NCBI GenBank assembly: GCA_937930845.1
Contig: CALHBJ010000011.1
Location: 186,001 to 250,000, forward strand
Origin: an uncultured Rhizobiaceae group bacterium
GTDB taxonomy: Bacteria; Pseudomonadota; Alphaproteobacteria; Rhizobiales; Rhizobiaceae
Direction: 5' to 3'
Length of the DNA stretch: 64,000 nucleotides
Below, piece after piece: positions 37,147-46,845 of this stretch (position 1 is the stretch's first letter; every line of letters starts with the position of its first letter). The notes beneath the pieces were generated by a model that had not been told where the DNA came from, ran no database searches, and saw only the letters and a program-made list of their open reading frames with translations. Both the position numbers and the translations under genes were made by a program.

Positions 37147-37342
37147 GGCCTGTTCCCCAATTCCGTGCAGCCTTCTAACCCTATGGCACCAATGGTGCCA
37201 AGCCCAAGCTGGCCCCCAGGCCTTAGAAGTTTCCCACAGCCCGGGTTCCACGGAAATTTTATCTGTCAATTTGTCGACAGGCCCGCATTTCTGTGACACC
37301 TTTTAAGTGTGGGGAGCAAGATGCAAACACCGGAGGTTGCCC

Positions 37343-37513
37343 ATGAGCATAGAAGCACATATCGAGCAGTTGAAACAAAAACACCGTTCGTTGGAAGAAC
37401 AGCTATCCAGTCTCAAAAGTAATCTATCTGTTCCTGATCGGGATCTGGCCTCAGTCAAACGAGAAAAACTGAAACTCAAGGACGAAATATCAAGACTTGA
37501 ATCCCAGCACTGA
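37343..37513 (+). CDS. DUF465 (YdcH-like) small protein, divergent paralogue
   Basis: A 56-residue coiled-coil protein: IEQLKQKHRSLEEQLSSL and LASVKREKLKLKDEISRLE match the same DUF465 pattern as the gene at 36940. GGAGG lies five bases before the ATG. The pair are read away from each other over a 196-bp gap. Confidence 0.85.
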   Translation: MSIEAHIEQLKQKHRSLEEQLSSLKSNLSVPDRDLASVKREKLKLKDEISRLESQH

Positions 37514-37638
37514 GTAAACCGCGCGTATATTTTCTAAACCCGATATCGGCCTGCGCCCCCCACTTTTCAACAAGCAGGTCGATCATCGGATTTCCCGGCC
37601 CATCTTGTGATATTCCATAGCCCGGACTATGTCGGGCC

Positions 37639-38388
37639 ATGACCAATATTTCTTCAAATTCGCCACCTGCTGCCAATCCGGCCCGTGATCCGTCCAATCC
37701 CCGTGATCCGTCCAATCGTTGTCGCCTGGTGATCACGCTTACCGGCGACCGGGTTGGTGAAATCGCCAGATGGCCAGCGACAGAACGTCAGGCCCTGTGG
37801 GCAGCCGGAGATATTGCGAGCATCATTTTATCCCCCGGCACCCTGGACGAAACCGAGTTTTCCCAGGCCGTCAAACCAATGGTGGCTGAAATGCAGTCGG
37901 CAGGCATCGCCGTCATCATTGCCGAGATGAGCCGTATTGCCGGGCGCGTTGGGGCCGATGGGCTTCAATTCGGACAGGATCCAAGGGCAATAGCCCAGGC
38001 CGTCGAACAATATTCCCCAGCCTTCATGGTCGGGTCTGCCAATGTGAAAAGCCGCCATACCGCCCTGGAAATCGGCGAAACCCAGCCCGATTATCTCATG
38101 TTCGGTAAGCCCGGTGGCGATATTCGCCCTGAACCCCACCCCAAAAATCTGGATCTGGGCAAATGGTGGTCAGCCATGGTCGAAATCCCCTGCATCATAT
38201 TGGGTGGCAACGCCGTGGAAAGTGTTGTTGAAGTTGCCGCAACGGGTGCGGAATTTGTGGCACTGGAAGCTGCCATTTTTGCGCCAAATGAAGATGCAAC
38301 AAGTCCAGCGGAGGCTGTTACAATCATTCAATCTGCAAATGCCCTGCTTGACCAACATGCACCTAACTTCGAGATCGATGATGCTTGA
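37639..38388 (+). CDS. ThiE/TenI-like protein, probably not a standard TMP synthase
   Basis: A 249-residue TIM-barrel protein like thiamine-phosphate synthase. The frame GADGLQFGQDPR, MVGSANVKSRH, PDYLMFGKPGGD and IPCIILGGNAVESV follows ThiE strands. The pyrophosphate/pyrimidine-binding residues expected in the QLR-K segment and the following N-D segment are replaced (IILSPGT and IIAEMS here), so normal activity is doubtful. The first 30 residues hold a repeated RDPSNP. Its stop overlaps the start of the Sel1 gene. No thi gene is near. Confidence 0.7.
   Translation: MTNISSNSPPAANPARDPSNPRDPSNRCRLVITLTGDRVGEIARWPATERQALWAAGDIASIILSPGTLDETEFSQAVKPMVAEMQSAGIAVIIAEMSRIAGRVGADGLQFGQDPRAIAQAVEQYSPAFMVGSANVKSRHTALEIGETQPDYLMFGKPGGDIRPEPHPKNLDLGKWWSAMVEIPCIILGGNAVESVVEVAATGAEFVALEAAIFAPNEDATSPAEAVTIIQSANALLDQHAPNFEIDDA
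37682..37717 (+). repeat. Perfect 18-bp tandem duplication in the ThiE-like gene
   Basis: Two exact copies of an 18-bp unit (cccgtgatccgtccaatc), in frame, encoding RDPSNP-RDPSNR near the N-terminus. It looks like a slippage event in a disordered leader. Confidence 0.9.
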
Positions 38389-39460
38389 TCAAAGGCGCCC
38401 TCGTCCTGGGCTGACCAATATTGCGCTCACCTTGGTGGTGCTTGCCGGTTTTGCAATGGCCGCCTCCTCACCGGTTTTGGCTGACACAGATAAGACGGTG
38501 GACAAAAGCGCGAGCCGCAATTCGACCAAACACAGCCAGCCCCTGTCTGGTCCGGAATTCGACACCCCGCTGACACCGGGTGAAACGGCTTCACCGGAAA
38601 ACAGCCAAACCGCCCAACCGACACCAGATTATGCTTTTGGTGCCTATCAACGCGGTTATTACCTCACCGCCCTTCAATTGGCATTGCCCCGTGCAGAGAC
38701 CGGCGATCCGGCCGCACAGACCTTGATTGCAGAATTATACTGGAACGGCCTGGGGGTTGCACGAGATCGTAAAAAGGCCGTTGATTGGTACAAGTTCGCC
38801 GCCGATGCGGGCAATCGCGAATCCCAGTTCGCCTATGCCAATATTTTGCTGCGCGGCAAACTGGTGGAAGCCGACAAAATCGCTGGCGAAAATTTCATGC
38901 GCAAAGCAGCCCAGGCGGGGCACGCCAAGGCGCAGTTCAATCTGGCGCAAATCATCACAGCCAAGCGCCCCACCTGGGCCGGTTTCAAGAATGCTTTTCC
39001 CTGGTATGAAGCAGCAGCCAAAGCCGGGTTGCCAGACGCGCAATACGCGCTCGCCAATATTTATTCCGAAGCCAAAGGCATTAATTTCAACGATGACAAG
39101 AAGGCCCGCGTGTGGATGGCACGCGCAGCTGAAAACGGCTTTGACACCGCGCAGGTTGAATATGCGATTTGGTTGATCAATGGACGCGGCGGGCCGGTTG
39201 ATAAAACACGGGCACTATATTGGTTCCAGCGCGCCGCAGCCCAGGGCAATACCATCGCCCAGAACCGCCTGTCGCGCATGTATGCCTTCGGCATTGGCAC
39301 CAAGGTAGATTTGGTCCGCGCCGCAGCCTGGCATGTGGTGACACGACGCGCAGGATTCAGCGACAGCGAGATGGACAGAACCTTCGCTGCCCTTGAGAAT
39401 ATCGACAAGAAACGCGCTCTGGAGCTTGCCAACCGCCTGGTTGGCGCACGCGGTTCTTGA
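38378..39460 (+). CDS. Exported Sel1-repeat (TPR-like) protein
   Basis: A 360-residue protein: signal peptide near the N-terminus (ALTLVVLAGFAMA), a Thr/Ser/Pro-rich linker to residue 85, then five to six Sel1 units such as AQTLIAELYWNGLGVARDRKKAVDWY, SQFAYANILLRG, AQYALANIYSEAKG, AQNRLSRMYAFGIGT. Sel1 repeats bind other proteins. The ATG at 38378 (or 38381) overlaps the ThiE-like stop. In Hyphomicrobiales a similar gene often precedes efp. Function unknown. Confidence 0.82.
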   Translation: MMLDQRRPRPGLTNIALTLVVLAGFAMAASSPVLADTDKTVDKSASRNSTKHSQPLSGPEFDTPLTPGETASPENSQTAQPTPDYAFGAYQRGYYLTALQLALPRAETGDPAAQTLIAELYWNGLGVARDRKKAVDWYKFAADAGNRESQFAYANILLRGKLVEADKIAGENFMRKAAQAGHAKAQFNLAQIITAKRPTWAGFKNAFPWYEAAAKAGLPDAQYALANIYSEAKGINFNDDKKARVWMARAAENGFDTAQVEYAIWLINGRGGPVDKTRALYWFQRAAAQGNTIAQNRLSRMYAFGIGTKVDLVRAAAWHVVTRRAGFSDSEMDRTFAALENIDKKRALELANRLVGARGS

Positions 39461-39546
39461 ACCCCATCGCAAAGTGTGGTCAACCGTGCCGATATTGTGC
39501 TGAAAACAGCACCTAACGCGACATCTATTCTAACAGGCCTTTTCCC

Positions 39547-40113
39547 ATGAAAATGAATGGCAATGAAATCAAGCCCGGCAACGTAATCGAGCACAAGGGC
39601 GGCCTATGGGTTGCTGTGAAAACCAACGCCGTTAAGCCCGGCAAGGGAGGTGCTTTCAACCAGGTGGAGATGAAAAATCTCATCGATGGCACCAAGCTCA
39701 ACGAACGTTTCCGCGCCTCCGAAACCGTGGAAAAGGTACGCCTGGAACAGAAGGATTTCCAATATCTTTATGCGGAAGGCGACATGCTGGTTTTCATGGA
39801 CACGACCACCTACGAGCAGTTGGAATTGCAAAGTGAATTTGTGGGCGACCGGTCCGCATTTCTCCAGGACGGCATGCAGGTCACCGTGGAAATGTACGAA
39901 GAGCGCCCCATCGGCATCCGGCTTCCTGATTTCGTCACACTGGAAATCGTTGAGGCCGATCCTGTCGTGAAGGGCCAGACCGTATCCTCTTCATATAAAC
40001 CGGCAGTCATGGACAATGGCATCAAGGTGATGGTGCCACCCTTCATCGAAGCCGGTGAAAGAATTATCGTTGAAACCAACGAAATCACCTACGTGCGCCG
40101 CGCTGAGTCCTGA
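39547..40113 (+). CDS. efp: Elongation factor P
   Basis: A 188-residue three-domain translation factor that rescues ribosomes stalled at polyproline. [18 protein letters not shown] opens it; the loop lysine that may be modified is K33 in KPGKGGAF. The C-terminal [18 protein letters not shown] is standard. An inner ATG at 39553 is possible. Confidence 0.96.
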   Translation: MKMNGNEIKPGNVIEHKGGLWVAVKTNAVKPGKGGAFNQVEMKNLIDGTKLNERFRASETVEKVRLEQKDFQYLYAEGDMLVFMDTTTYEQLELQSEFVGDRSAFLQDGMQVTVEMYEERPIGIRLPDFVTLEIVEADPVVKGQTVSSSYKPAVMDNGIKVMVPPFIEAGERIIVETNEITYVRRAES

Positions 40114-40177
40114 CCCTAAACCTTTCGCCTCACAGCGCCCATGCGGCCGCTCTTGATTTAATCTGATTGGATACCCA

Positions 40178-40993
40178 ATGGCCCGTTCGGCGCTGATGAA
40201 TGTTATGGTCACTGCGGCCACCAAAGCCGGGCGATCCCTGACGCGGGATTTCAACGAACTGGAAAATCTCCAGGTGTCGCTCAAAGGCCCCGGTGATTTT
40301 GTATCCCAGGCCGACCTGAAGGCGGAAAAAACCCTGCGTGATGCGCTCAACAAAGCGCGGCCCGGTTATTCCTTCCTGATGGAAGAAGGCGGCGAGATCG
40401 ATTCCGGTTCCGACTACCGCTGGATTATCGATCCCCTGGACGGCACCACCAATTTTCTTCATTCCAATCCCTTTTTCGCCGTATCGCTGGCGCTGGAACA
40501 CAATGGCCAGCTTGTGGCCGGTGTGATTTACAATCCCGCTTCCGAAGAATTGTTCACCGCCGAGAAAGGCCGGGGTGCATTCCTCAACGACCGCCGGTTG
40601 CGGGTCGCCGCACGCACGGCGCTGGACGAATGTGTCATTGCCAGCGGCATTCCAGCACTTAACAGACGCAAGCACGGCATTGCCCTGTTTGAGCAGCGCA
40701 ATTTGATGAGCCGCGTTGCAGGCATCCGCGCAACCGGGTCAGCCGCACTTAACCTGGCCTATGTGGCAGCGGGACGTTTTGACGGCTATTGGGAATCCGA
40801 CCTGCACCCCTGGGATATTGCAGCGGGATTGCTGATGGTGCGTGAGGCCGGTGGTTTTGTCAGCGAACCTGACCCCAAAGCATCCATGTATGACACTGGG
40901 CGCGTCCTGGCAGGAAACGAAAGCATACATGGTCAGATGCGTGAGATTCTCAACCGTCCCCTGCCCGAAGCATTGCAAGCCCAAAAGGCATAA
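40178..40993 (+). CDS. suhB: Inositol monophosphatase family protein (SuhB-like)
   Basis: A 271-residue Mg-dependent sugar phosphatase. MEEGG with the metal glutamate, WIIDPLDGTTNF with the metal aspartates and HPWDIAAG near residue 210 are present, so it should be active. The start MARSALMNVM is typical of alphaproteobacterial SuhB, which may also act as a ribosomal RNA maturation factor. It follows efp in the same direction. Confidence 0.92.
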   Translation: MARSALMNVMVTAATKAGRSLTRDFNELENLQVSLKGPGDFVSQADLKAEKTLRDALNKARPGYSFLMEEGGEIDSGSDYRWIIDPLDGTTNFLHSNPFFAVSLALEHNGQLVAGVIYNPASEELFTAEKGRGAFLNDRRLRVAARTALDECVIASGIPALNRRKHGIALFEQRNLMSRVAGIRATGSAALNLAYVAAGRFDGYWESDLHPWDIAAGLLMVREAGGFVSEPDPKASMYDTGRVLAGNESIHGQMREILNRPLPEALQAQKA

Positions 40994-41148
40994 CCAAGCG
41001 GTTGATTTGACCCAATGATTGCCCTTGACGAACCGACATCATTTCTGCGCATTGCTGTTTTCAACTTTAGACGAAATAGCATAGATTGCTGAAATGATTT
41101 GGCACGGGAGCAAACTGTCTCCACCCGGCTCGGAAGATGAGGTTTTAA

Positions 41149-42174
41149 ATGGCGCGCGAATACGATCCCCACAAACTCTCCTCTCCCCGCGTCTATCTGC
41201 TGTCCATGATCATCTTCACCGCTCTGGTGGGATTTCTTGTCTACATTCTGCTTGATCAGATTTCTTCGGCATTTTTTACAAATCCGGGTCTAAATGGCCT
41301 CATTCTGGGTGTGCTGACCGTTGGCATTTTGCTGGCCTTTCTCCAGGTCATACGGCTGATGCCAGAAATCTCCTGGGTGAACTCGTTTCGCCGCGGCCAG
41401 GGCTCTGAATCGCGCCGCAAGCCGGTTTTGCTGGCACCCATGGCGGCCCAACTGGCCGGGCGTTCCAGCGATGTGGCGCTGACAACAACATCAACCCAAT
41501 CCATGCTCGATTCAATCGGCAACCGTCTGGATGAACGGCGCGACATATCCCGCTATTTGATCAGCCTGTTGGTATTTCTGGGCCTGCTGGGCACCTTTTG
41601 GGGCCTGTTGGGCACGATCGGCTCCATTGGCGATACAATCGGCTCACTCGACCCCGGCACCGGCGACACCAATGATGTGCTGGATGCCCTTAAAGGGGGG
41701 CTGAAAGCGCCACTGGACGGCATGGGGACCGCATTTTCGTCCTCCCTGTTTGGCCTCGCCGGCTCCCTTGTACTTGGCTTCCTCGATCTGCAATCGGGCC
41801 AGGCACAAAACCGGTTCTACCTGGAGCTTGAGAACTGGCTGTCTTCGGTCACCGACATGAGCAATGATTTCGCCGGTGCTGCGGCAAAGGGCCAGGATGT
41901 GACGCAGGCCATGGAACGCATTGCTGCTCAAGTGCGCGAAGGCGGCGGCGGCGCACGCACCACAGCCGCCATGGCGTCACTCGCCGAAGGCATTCAGGGA
42001 CTTGTCAAACACATGCGCAACGAGCAACAGCTCATGCGCGACTGGGTGGAAGGACAGGCTAAAAGTCAAGAAGACATCAAACGCCTGTTGACCCAGTTGA
42101 ACCAATCCCTTTCCGCGTCGGAACGCGCTGCCAGAAAGCCTGCGCCAAAGACCGACCCGAAGTCTGGAAGCTAG
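41149..42174 (+). CDS. MotA/TolQ/ExbB-type proton channel protein
   Basis: A 341-residue inner-membrane protein with four helices (about residues 13-35, 45-70, 130-155, 190-215) and a MotA/TolQ core: LVFLGLLGTFWGLLGTIGSI and GMGTAFSSSLFGLAGSLVLGF. A coiled cytoplasmic tail follows. It is four bases before a MotB/OmpA-like gene, so they form a proton-driven motor unit. No flagellar, tol or ton genes are nearby, so it is not the flagellar stator or TolQ. GAGG precedes the ATG. Confidence 0.85.
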   Translation: MAREYDPHKLSSPRVYLLSMIIFTALVGFLVYILLDQISSAFFTNPGLNGLILGVLTVGILLAFLQVIRLMPEISWVNSFRRGQGSESRRKPVLLAPMAAQLAGRSSDVALTTTSTQSMLDSIGNRLDERRDISRYLISLLVFLGLLGTFWGLLGTIGSIGDTIGSLDPGTGDTNDVLDALKGGLKAPLDGMGTAFSSSLFGLAGSLVLGFLDLQSGQAQNRFYLELENWLSSVTDMSNDFAGAAAKGQDVTQAMERIAAQVREGGGGARTTAAMASLAEGIQGLVKHMRNEQQLMRDWVEGQAKSQEDIKRLLTQLNQSLSASERAARKPAPKTDPKSGS

Positions 42175-42177
42175 GCC

Positions 42178-43212
42178 ATGGCCTCCACCCGCAACAGACG
42201 GCGCGGCGGCGGTTCAGTCGACTACTGGCCGGGATTTGTCGATGCCCTGTCCACATTGCTGCTGGCCATCATGTTTCTGTTGTCCGTGTTCGTGCTGGCG
42301 CAGTTTTTGTTGAGCCAGGAAATTTCCGGCAAAGACACGGTGCTTAATCGCCTCAACAGCCAGATCAATGAACTGACCCAGTTGCTGGCCCTGGAACGCT
42401 CCTCCAAGCAGGATCTTGAAGACCAGATCGATACATTATCCTCCAGCCTTGCCACGTCACGCGATGAACGCACACGGCTGCAAAGCCTGTTGGAGAGTGG
42501 ATCAGGCGCAGCCAGCGAAGCCGAACAGCGGGCCACGGGACTTTCCCAAACCCTCGATGAAGAACGCAAGGTCAGCCGCCGCGCGCTCAGCCAGATTCAA
42601 CTGCTCAATCAGCAAATATCCGCCCTGCGCCGTCAGATTGCCGCGCTCGAAGATGCGCTTGATGCATCCGAGGTGAAGGACCGCGAAAGCACAACCAAGA
42701 TCGCCGACCTTGGCAAACGTCTCAACGTGGCGCTGGCCCAACGGGTACAGGAACTGAACCGTTACCGGTCAGACTTCTTTGGACGGCTGCGCGAGATCCT
42801 CGGCAATCGCGACGACATTCGCGTTGTGGGTGACCGGTTTGTATTCCAGTCAGAAGTCCTGTTTCCCTCCGGTGGCGCTAATCTCAATCCTGAAGGGCTT
42901 CAGGAAATGGCCAAACTGGCAAGCGCGCTGGTTGAACTTGGGGAAGAAATTCCAGACGAGATAGACTGGGTTCTGCGCGTCGATGGCCACACCGACAACA
43001 TCCCCCTGTCCGGCGGCGGCCGCTATCGAGACAACTGGGAATTGTCCTCAGGCCGCGCCACATCGGTGGTCAAATATCTCATCGAAGAAGGCGTACCCGC
43101 CAACCGGCTGGTGGCCGCTGGTTTCGGTGAATTCCAGCCCCTCGACCAGGAAGACAGCCAGGAAGCGAGAAACAAAAATCGCCGCATTGAGTTAAAACTC
43201 ACCGAAAAATAA
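42178..43212 (+). CDS. MotB-like OmpA-domain peptidoglycan-binding protein
   Basis: A 344-residue partner of the MotA-like protein. The single helix (17-43) has Asp22 in YWPGFVDALSTLLL, the place of the proton-carrying aspartate of MotB. A long coiled coil covers about residues 55-190. The OmpA domain (200-344) has VDGHTDNIPL, NWELSSGRATSVVKYL, VAAGFGEFQP and NRRIELKL. The long coiled coil differs from MotB. It may transmit force across the periplasm to peptidoglycan. Confidence 0.87.
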   Translation: MASTRNRRRGGGSVDYWPGFVDALSTLLLAIMFLLSVFVLAQFLLSQEISGKDTVLNRLNSQINELTQLLALERSSKQDLEDQIDTLSSSLATSRDERTRLQSLLESGSGAASEAEQRATGLSQTLDEERKVSRRALSQIQLLNQQISALRRQIAALEDALDASEVKDRESTTKIADLGKRLNVALAQRVQELNRYRSDFFGRLREILGNRDDIRVVGDRFVFQSEVLFPSGGANLNPEGLQEMAKLASALVELGEEIPDEIDWVLRVDGHTDNIPLSGGGRYRDNWELSSGRATSVVKYLIEEGVPANRLVAAGFGEFQPLDQEDSQEARNKNRRIELKLTEK

Positions 43213-43253
43213 TCGGGCCTGATCTATGGCAACGGCACCGCAGCCAGCACCAT

Positions 43254-44336
43254 CTATGGTTTTAACACCCCAAGGTCCGGCTCGGTCAGACTTGTGATAT
43301 AGCGCTTGCCATCGGCCCCTTCGATCAGGCCGGTCGTCAACGCATAACCGCCCTTGGGGTCTTGGATGGTTTCCAGCACGTCCCCGGCCTCATTGATTTT
43401 CACGACGAAACCATGGCGCTGGGCAGCCGGGCGCATGAATGGCGGCAAACGCATAACCAGCTTACGCAAAAACGGATAGCCCGCCATTGCATCCGCCGCA
43501 TCGGACCGCGGGCTTACCAATCCCACCCAAAAAGTACCGTCAGGGTTTCGATTGATGTTGTCAGGGAAGCCCGGAAAATTTTCGACAATGGTTTGGGGTT
43601 CAGATGCGCCGCTTAGATCAACCTTCTTGATTGAATAAGTGCCCGTCTCCACCACAAGATAATGTTGGCCGCTGGCGGTCAACGCGATCCCGTTAGCAAA
43701 GCTGAGACCGTCCAATATAATCGTCGCCTCGCCGGTCACAGGATCATAGCGTAACACACGCCCGCTGGCACTGTGTTCCATCAAATCAAGAAATGAAGCA
43801 GGCAGAGTGCCACCCGATGGCTCCGCGCCAAACCGTGTTGAAGCATCGGTGAAATAGACCGAACCATCGTCAGCGATATCCACATCATCTGCATAACGGA
43901 TGGGCGTGCCGGACTTGGTTTTATTGGCCAAGACAGTGACCTTGCCAGCCGCCGAAATTTTCAAAAGTCCCAGATAGGCGTCCGCCACATAAAGCGTGCC
44001 GTCTTTGCCAAACTCCAACCCAAGGGGGCGCCCGCCGGTCTTCGCAAATTCCACCACATCCCCTGAAACGGGGTCATATTGGATGATGCTTCCCTCGTGG
44101 GACGTGATGTATAATTGCCCGTCTGGTCCAAAAGCTGCATCCTCCGGCCCACTGAACGCGCCCAGTTTCACGCGATCAATTTTGGCCGTGGCTTCATTGG
44201 GGGCATAAACGCCCACATATCCTGGATTTTTGGGCGCATTCCAGGCAACCGGATCAATTGGCACCGGCCATAGGACGAGATATGCCCCAAGCAGCACGAT
44301 CGCCAGCAACAAGAACGCAAACAGTTTTCTGATCAT
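43254..44336 (-). CDS. SMP-30 / strictosidine synthase-like beta-propeller protein
   Basis: A 360-residue protein with an N-terminal membrane anchor (LFAFLLLAIVLLGAYL) and a six-bladed propeller: FSGPEDAAFGPDGQLYITS, GRPLGLEFGKDGTLYVADAYLGL, YADDVDIADDGSVYFTDAS, LSFANGIALTASG, NFPGFPDNINRNPDGTFWVG. These blocks are those of strictosidine-synthase-like/APMAP proteins, often lactonases or esterases. Probably in the periplasm. It lies convergent to the motor pair. Confidence 0.82.
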   Translation of the reverse strand: MIRKLFAFLLLAIVLLGAYLVLWPVPIDPVAWNAPKNPGYVGVYAPNEATAKIDRVKLGAFSGPEDAAFGPDGQLYITSHEGSIIQYDPVSGDVVEFAKTGGRPLGLEFGKDGTLYVADAYLGLLKISAAGKVTVLANKTKSGTPIRYADDVDIADDGSVYFTDASTRFGAEPSGGTLPASFLDLMEHSASGRVLRYDPVTGEATIILDGLSFANGIALTASGQHYLVVETGTYSIKKVDLSGASEPQTIVENFPGFPDNINRNPDGTFWVGLVSPRSDAADAMAGYPFLRKLVMRLPPFMRPAAQRHGFVVKINEAGDVLETIQDPKGGYALTTGLIEGADGKRYITSLTEPDLGVLKP

Positions 44337-44411
44337 TATCTCACTACCTGATTTGGCGTAGCCACAACGGCGGGCTGCACAAAACGCATTGGATAAAAGT
44401 TCAGTTGGGCG

Positions 44412-46259
44412 TCATGCCGCCCGCGTATCAAATTGCAACTTAGCCAGTCCGGCATAGACACCGCCCTTTTTGACCAACTCGTCATGGGTGCCCGTTTCAA
44501 TGAAATGGCCGTCTTCCATCACAATGATGCGGTCGGCCTTCAAAATTGTGGCCAGCCGGTGCGCAATGACAATGGTTGTGCGGCCCGCCACCAGTCCATC
44601 CAGTGCTTTTTGAACCAGCTGTTCGCTTTCCGCATCAAGTGCGCTTGTGGCCTCATCCAGCAACAGGACCGGGGCATTCTTGAGGATTGCCCGCGCGATA
44701 GCAATACGTTGCCGCTGGCCGCCTGAAAGCGTGATGCCACGCTCTCCGATGGTCGTTTCATAACCGGACTTCATCTTCGAGATAAACTCATCGGCCAGTG
44801 CCAGTTTCGCTGCTTCGCGCACCTCAGAATCGCTGGCGTCCGGGCGGCCAAAGCGAATATTATCCATGGCCGACATGGCAAATATCGTCGTGTCCTGGGG
44901 CACAAGTCCAATGCGCTGGCGCACCGCTTGGGGGTCTGCCTTGGAAACGTCCACCCCATCCAACCGCACCGTGCCGTGAGACGGGTCATAGAACCGCAGG
45001 ATCAAATTGAAGATGGTGCTTTTGCCAGCGCCGGAAGCGCCCACCAGCGCCACAGTCTCACCTGGCTCAATATCCAGTGTCAGGCCTGAAACAATATTTT
45101 GTTCCAGGCGGGTGGGATAGGCAAAAGCCACATCATCCAAACTGACCGATCCAATGGCAGGACTGGGCAAGGCAACCGGGTTTGCCGGAACATCAATATC
45201 CGGCTCCGTGGCCAACAGTTCAGACAGGCGTTCCGCCGCCCCGGCAGCTTGCGAAAGTTCGCCCCACACCTCTGACAGGGCACCCAGCGAGCCAGCCGCC
45301 ATAACAGAAAACAGCAGGAACTGACCCAGCAGGCCTGGGCTCATTGATCCCTCCAGCACCAGGCCAGCACCAATCCACAACACCGCCACCACGCTTGAGA
45401 AAATCATGAAAATGGCAAACGCCGTCAATATGGACCGGGCAAGGATTGAAGCGCGCGCCGCTGAAAATGCCAGCTCGACAGCTTGCGAAAACCGTTGCCC
45501 CACCATGCCCTCATTGGTGAAAGCCTGAAGTGTGCGCACCGACGAAATGGTTTCAGACGCATAAGCCGTTGCATCCGCCAACATGTCCTGTGCCTTGCGC
45601 GACCGGGCGCGCACTTTGCGGCCAAACGCAAAGATAGGGAGAATGATCAACGGAATGGCGGCCAGCACGATCAGGGAAAGACCGGGGCTGGTAACGACCA
45701 TGCCAATGGCAGCGCCCACAAACAGCACCGTGTTGCGCAGCGCCAGTGATGACGTTGCCCCCGCCGCTGATTTGATCTGTGTTGTATCGGCTGTCAGCCG
45801 CGACACCAATTCGCCGGTTTTTGCCGTGTCAAAAAACGAAGAGGACAGCCGTGTAATATGGATAAACACATCACGGCGCAGGTCAGCCACAACCCGTTCC
45901 CCAAGCCAGATCACAAAATAATAGCGCCCGGAACTGGAGATCGCGAGCAGGGCCACAATGGCAAACAGGGCGTAGAAATAGTTATTGACGAATGAACTGT
46001 CTGCTTTGGAAAAGCCATTGTCGATCATGCTGCGCACAGCCAGCGGCAGTGACAATGTGGTTGCCGCAGCAATTGACAAAAACACCAACGCCACAACAAC
46101 GCGCTTCTTATAGTTCCAAAGATAGGGCAGCAATCGTGCCAGCGGGCGCAGGCCCACCCGGTCTTTTTTGGAGGGCTCTGCACCAGGTGTCAGCTTCCCG
46201 TCGTCCGGTTCGGAATTAGGCTCGGTATTGGAAATTTCTGTCACGGGATTGCTGTACAA
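44412..46259 (-). CDS. ABC exporter, fused permease-ATPase (MsbA-like)
   Basis: A 615-residue half transporter. Membrane part residues 45-320 (six helices). ATPase part: Walker [11 protein letters not shown], signature [14 protein letters not shown], Walker [20 protein letters not shown]. Homodimers of this type flip lipids or export drugs. The start is uncertain: the frame opens with a TTG at 46259 and has a GTG at 46244; no good ribosome site is visible for either. It is divergent from rpmE. Confidence 0.88.
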   Translation of the reverse strand: MYSNPVTEISNTEPNSEPDDGKLTPGAEPSKKDRVGLRPLARLLPYLWNYKKRVVVALVFLSIAAATTLSLPLAVRSMIDNGFSKADSSFVNNYFYALFAIVALLAISSSGRYYFVIWLGERVVADLRRDVFIHITRLSSSFFDTAKTGELVSRLTADTTQIKSAAGATSSLALRNTVLFVGAAIGMVVTSPGLSLIVLAAIPLIILPIFAFGRKVRARSRKAQDMLADATAYASETISSVRTLQAFTNEGMVGQRFSQAVELAFSAARASILARSILTAFAIFMIFSSVVAVLWIGAGLVLEGSMSPGLLGQFLLFSVMAAGSLGALSEVWGELSQAAGAAERLSELLATEPDIDVPANPVALPSPAIGSVSLDDVAFAYPTRLEQNIVSGLTLDIEPGETVALVGASGAGKSTIFNLILRFYDPSHGTVRLDGVDVSKADPQAVRQRIGLVPQDTTIFAMSAMDNIRFGRPDASDSEVREAAKLALADEFISKMKSGYETTIGERGITLSGGQRQRIAIARAILKNAPVLLLDEATSALDAESEQLVQKALDGLVAGRTTIVIAHRLATILKADRIIVMEDGHFIETGTHDELVKKGGVYAGLAKLQFDTRAA

Positions 46260-46434
46260 CGCTTGTCTTGTCTTGTTTCAAACCATCATGTATAGCCTGC
46301 GCCAAGAAAATCAAAGATCGGTCACGTGCTGTTCATCGACATATGTCAGTGTGGCCGTCTTTATCCTTACAATATGCTGGCACACATGTCCTCCCTTTGA
46401 GAGCATGGTCTGGCTTGAATTCAGGACGACGACA

Positions 46435-46656
46435 ATGAAAGCCGACATCCACCCGGACTACCACACCATCAAAGTTGTCATGACCGATGGCACCGAATAC
46501 GAAACCCGCTCCACCTGGGGCAAAGAAGGTGACACTTTGAACCTTGATGTTGACCCCACATCGCACCCTGCCTGGACCGGCGGTGGCGGACAGATGCTCG
46601 ACCGCGATGGCCGTGTATCAAAGTTCAACAAGAAGTTTGGTGGCCTGGGTATCTAA
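46435..46656 (+). CDS. rpmE: 50S ribosomal protein L31
   Basis: A 73-residue L31. [42 protein letters not shown] and VSKFNKKFG are the standard blocks. There is no cysteine, so it is the zinc-free form. Start at 46435; the frame is open from 46168 but that overlaps the divergent gene. A terminator follows. Confidence 0.96.
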   Translation: MKADIHPDYHTIKVVMTDGTEYETRSTWGKEGDTLNLDVDPTSHPAWTGGGGQMLDRDGRVSKFNKKFGGLGI

Positions 46657-46678
46657 GACCTGCCGAATTTGAGATTCC

Positions 46679-46712
46679 AAAACCCGCCCTGCCCCGCAGC
46701 GGCGGGTTTTTT
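46679..46712 (+). terminator. Rho-independent terminator of rpmE
   Basis: AAAACCCGCC and GGCGGGTTTTTT around a 12-base GC-rich loop, 23 bases after the rpmE stop. Confidence 0.88.
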
Positions 46713-46763
46713 GTGAAATCCCCACAGAGTCCCCACGGGGATTGCCCAACACACCCATCTGGC

Positions 46764-46782
46764 TTGACTCAGAAATTTCTGA
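46764..46782 (+). promoter_or_regulatory. Palindrome overlapping a possible -35 element before the glycosyltransferase
   Basis: TTGACT at 46764-46769 suits a -35. The perfect 14-bp palindrome TCAGAAATTTCTGA at 46769-46782 overlaps its end. A dimer here could control the glycosyltransferase gene that starts 64 bases later. Confidence 0.4.
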
Positions 46783-46845
46783 TGTCAGGCTCTGGCTGTA
46801 GTGCTTAAGCTTTTCGATAAAGCTTGACGGGGGAGGCTGCTAAAA

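Noticed and set aside
41149-43212. Zorya-type anti-phage defence (ZorA/ZorB)
   Set aside because: A MotA/MotB-like pair is present but no ZorC, ZorD or ZorE-like gene follows; the next gene is an SMP-30-like protein.
46168-46434. Long N-terminal extension of rpmE
   Set aside because: L31 is about 73 residues; the extra frame overlaps the divergent ABC exporter and lacks family likeness.
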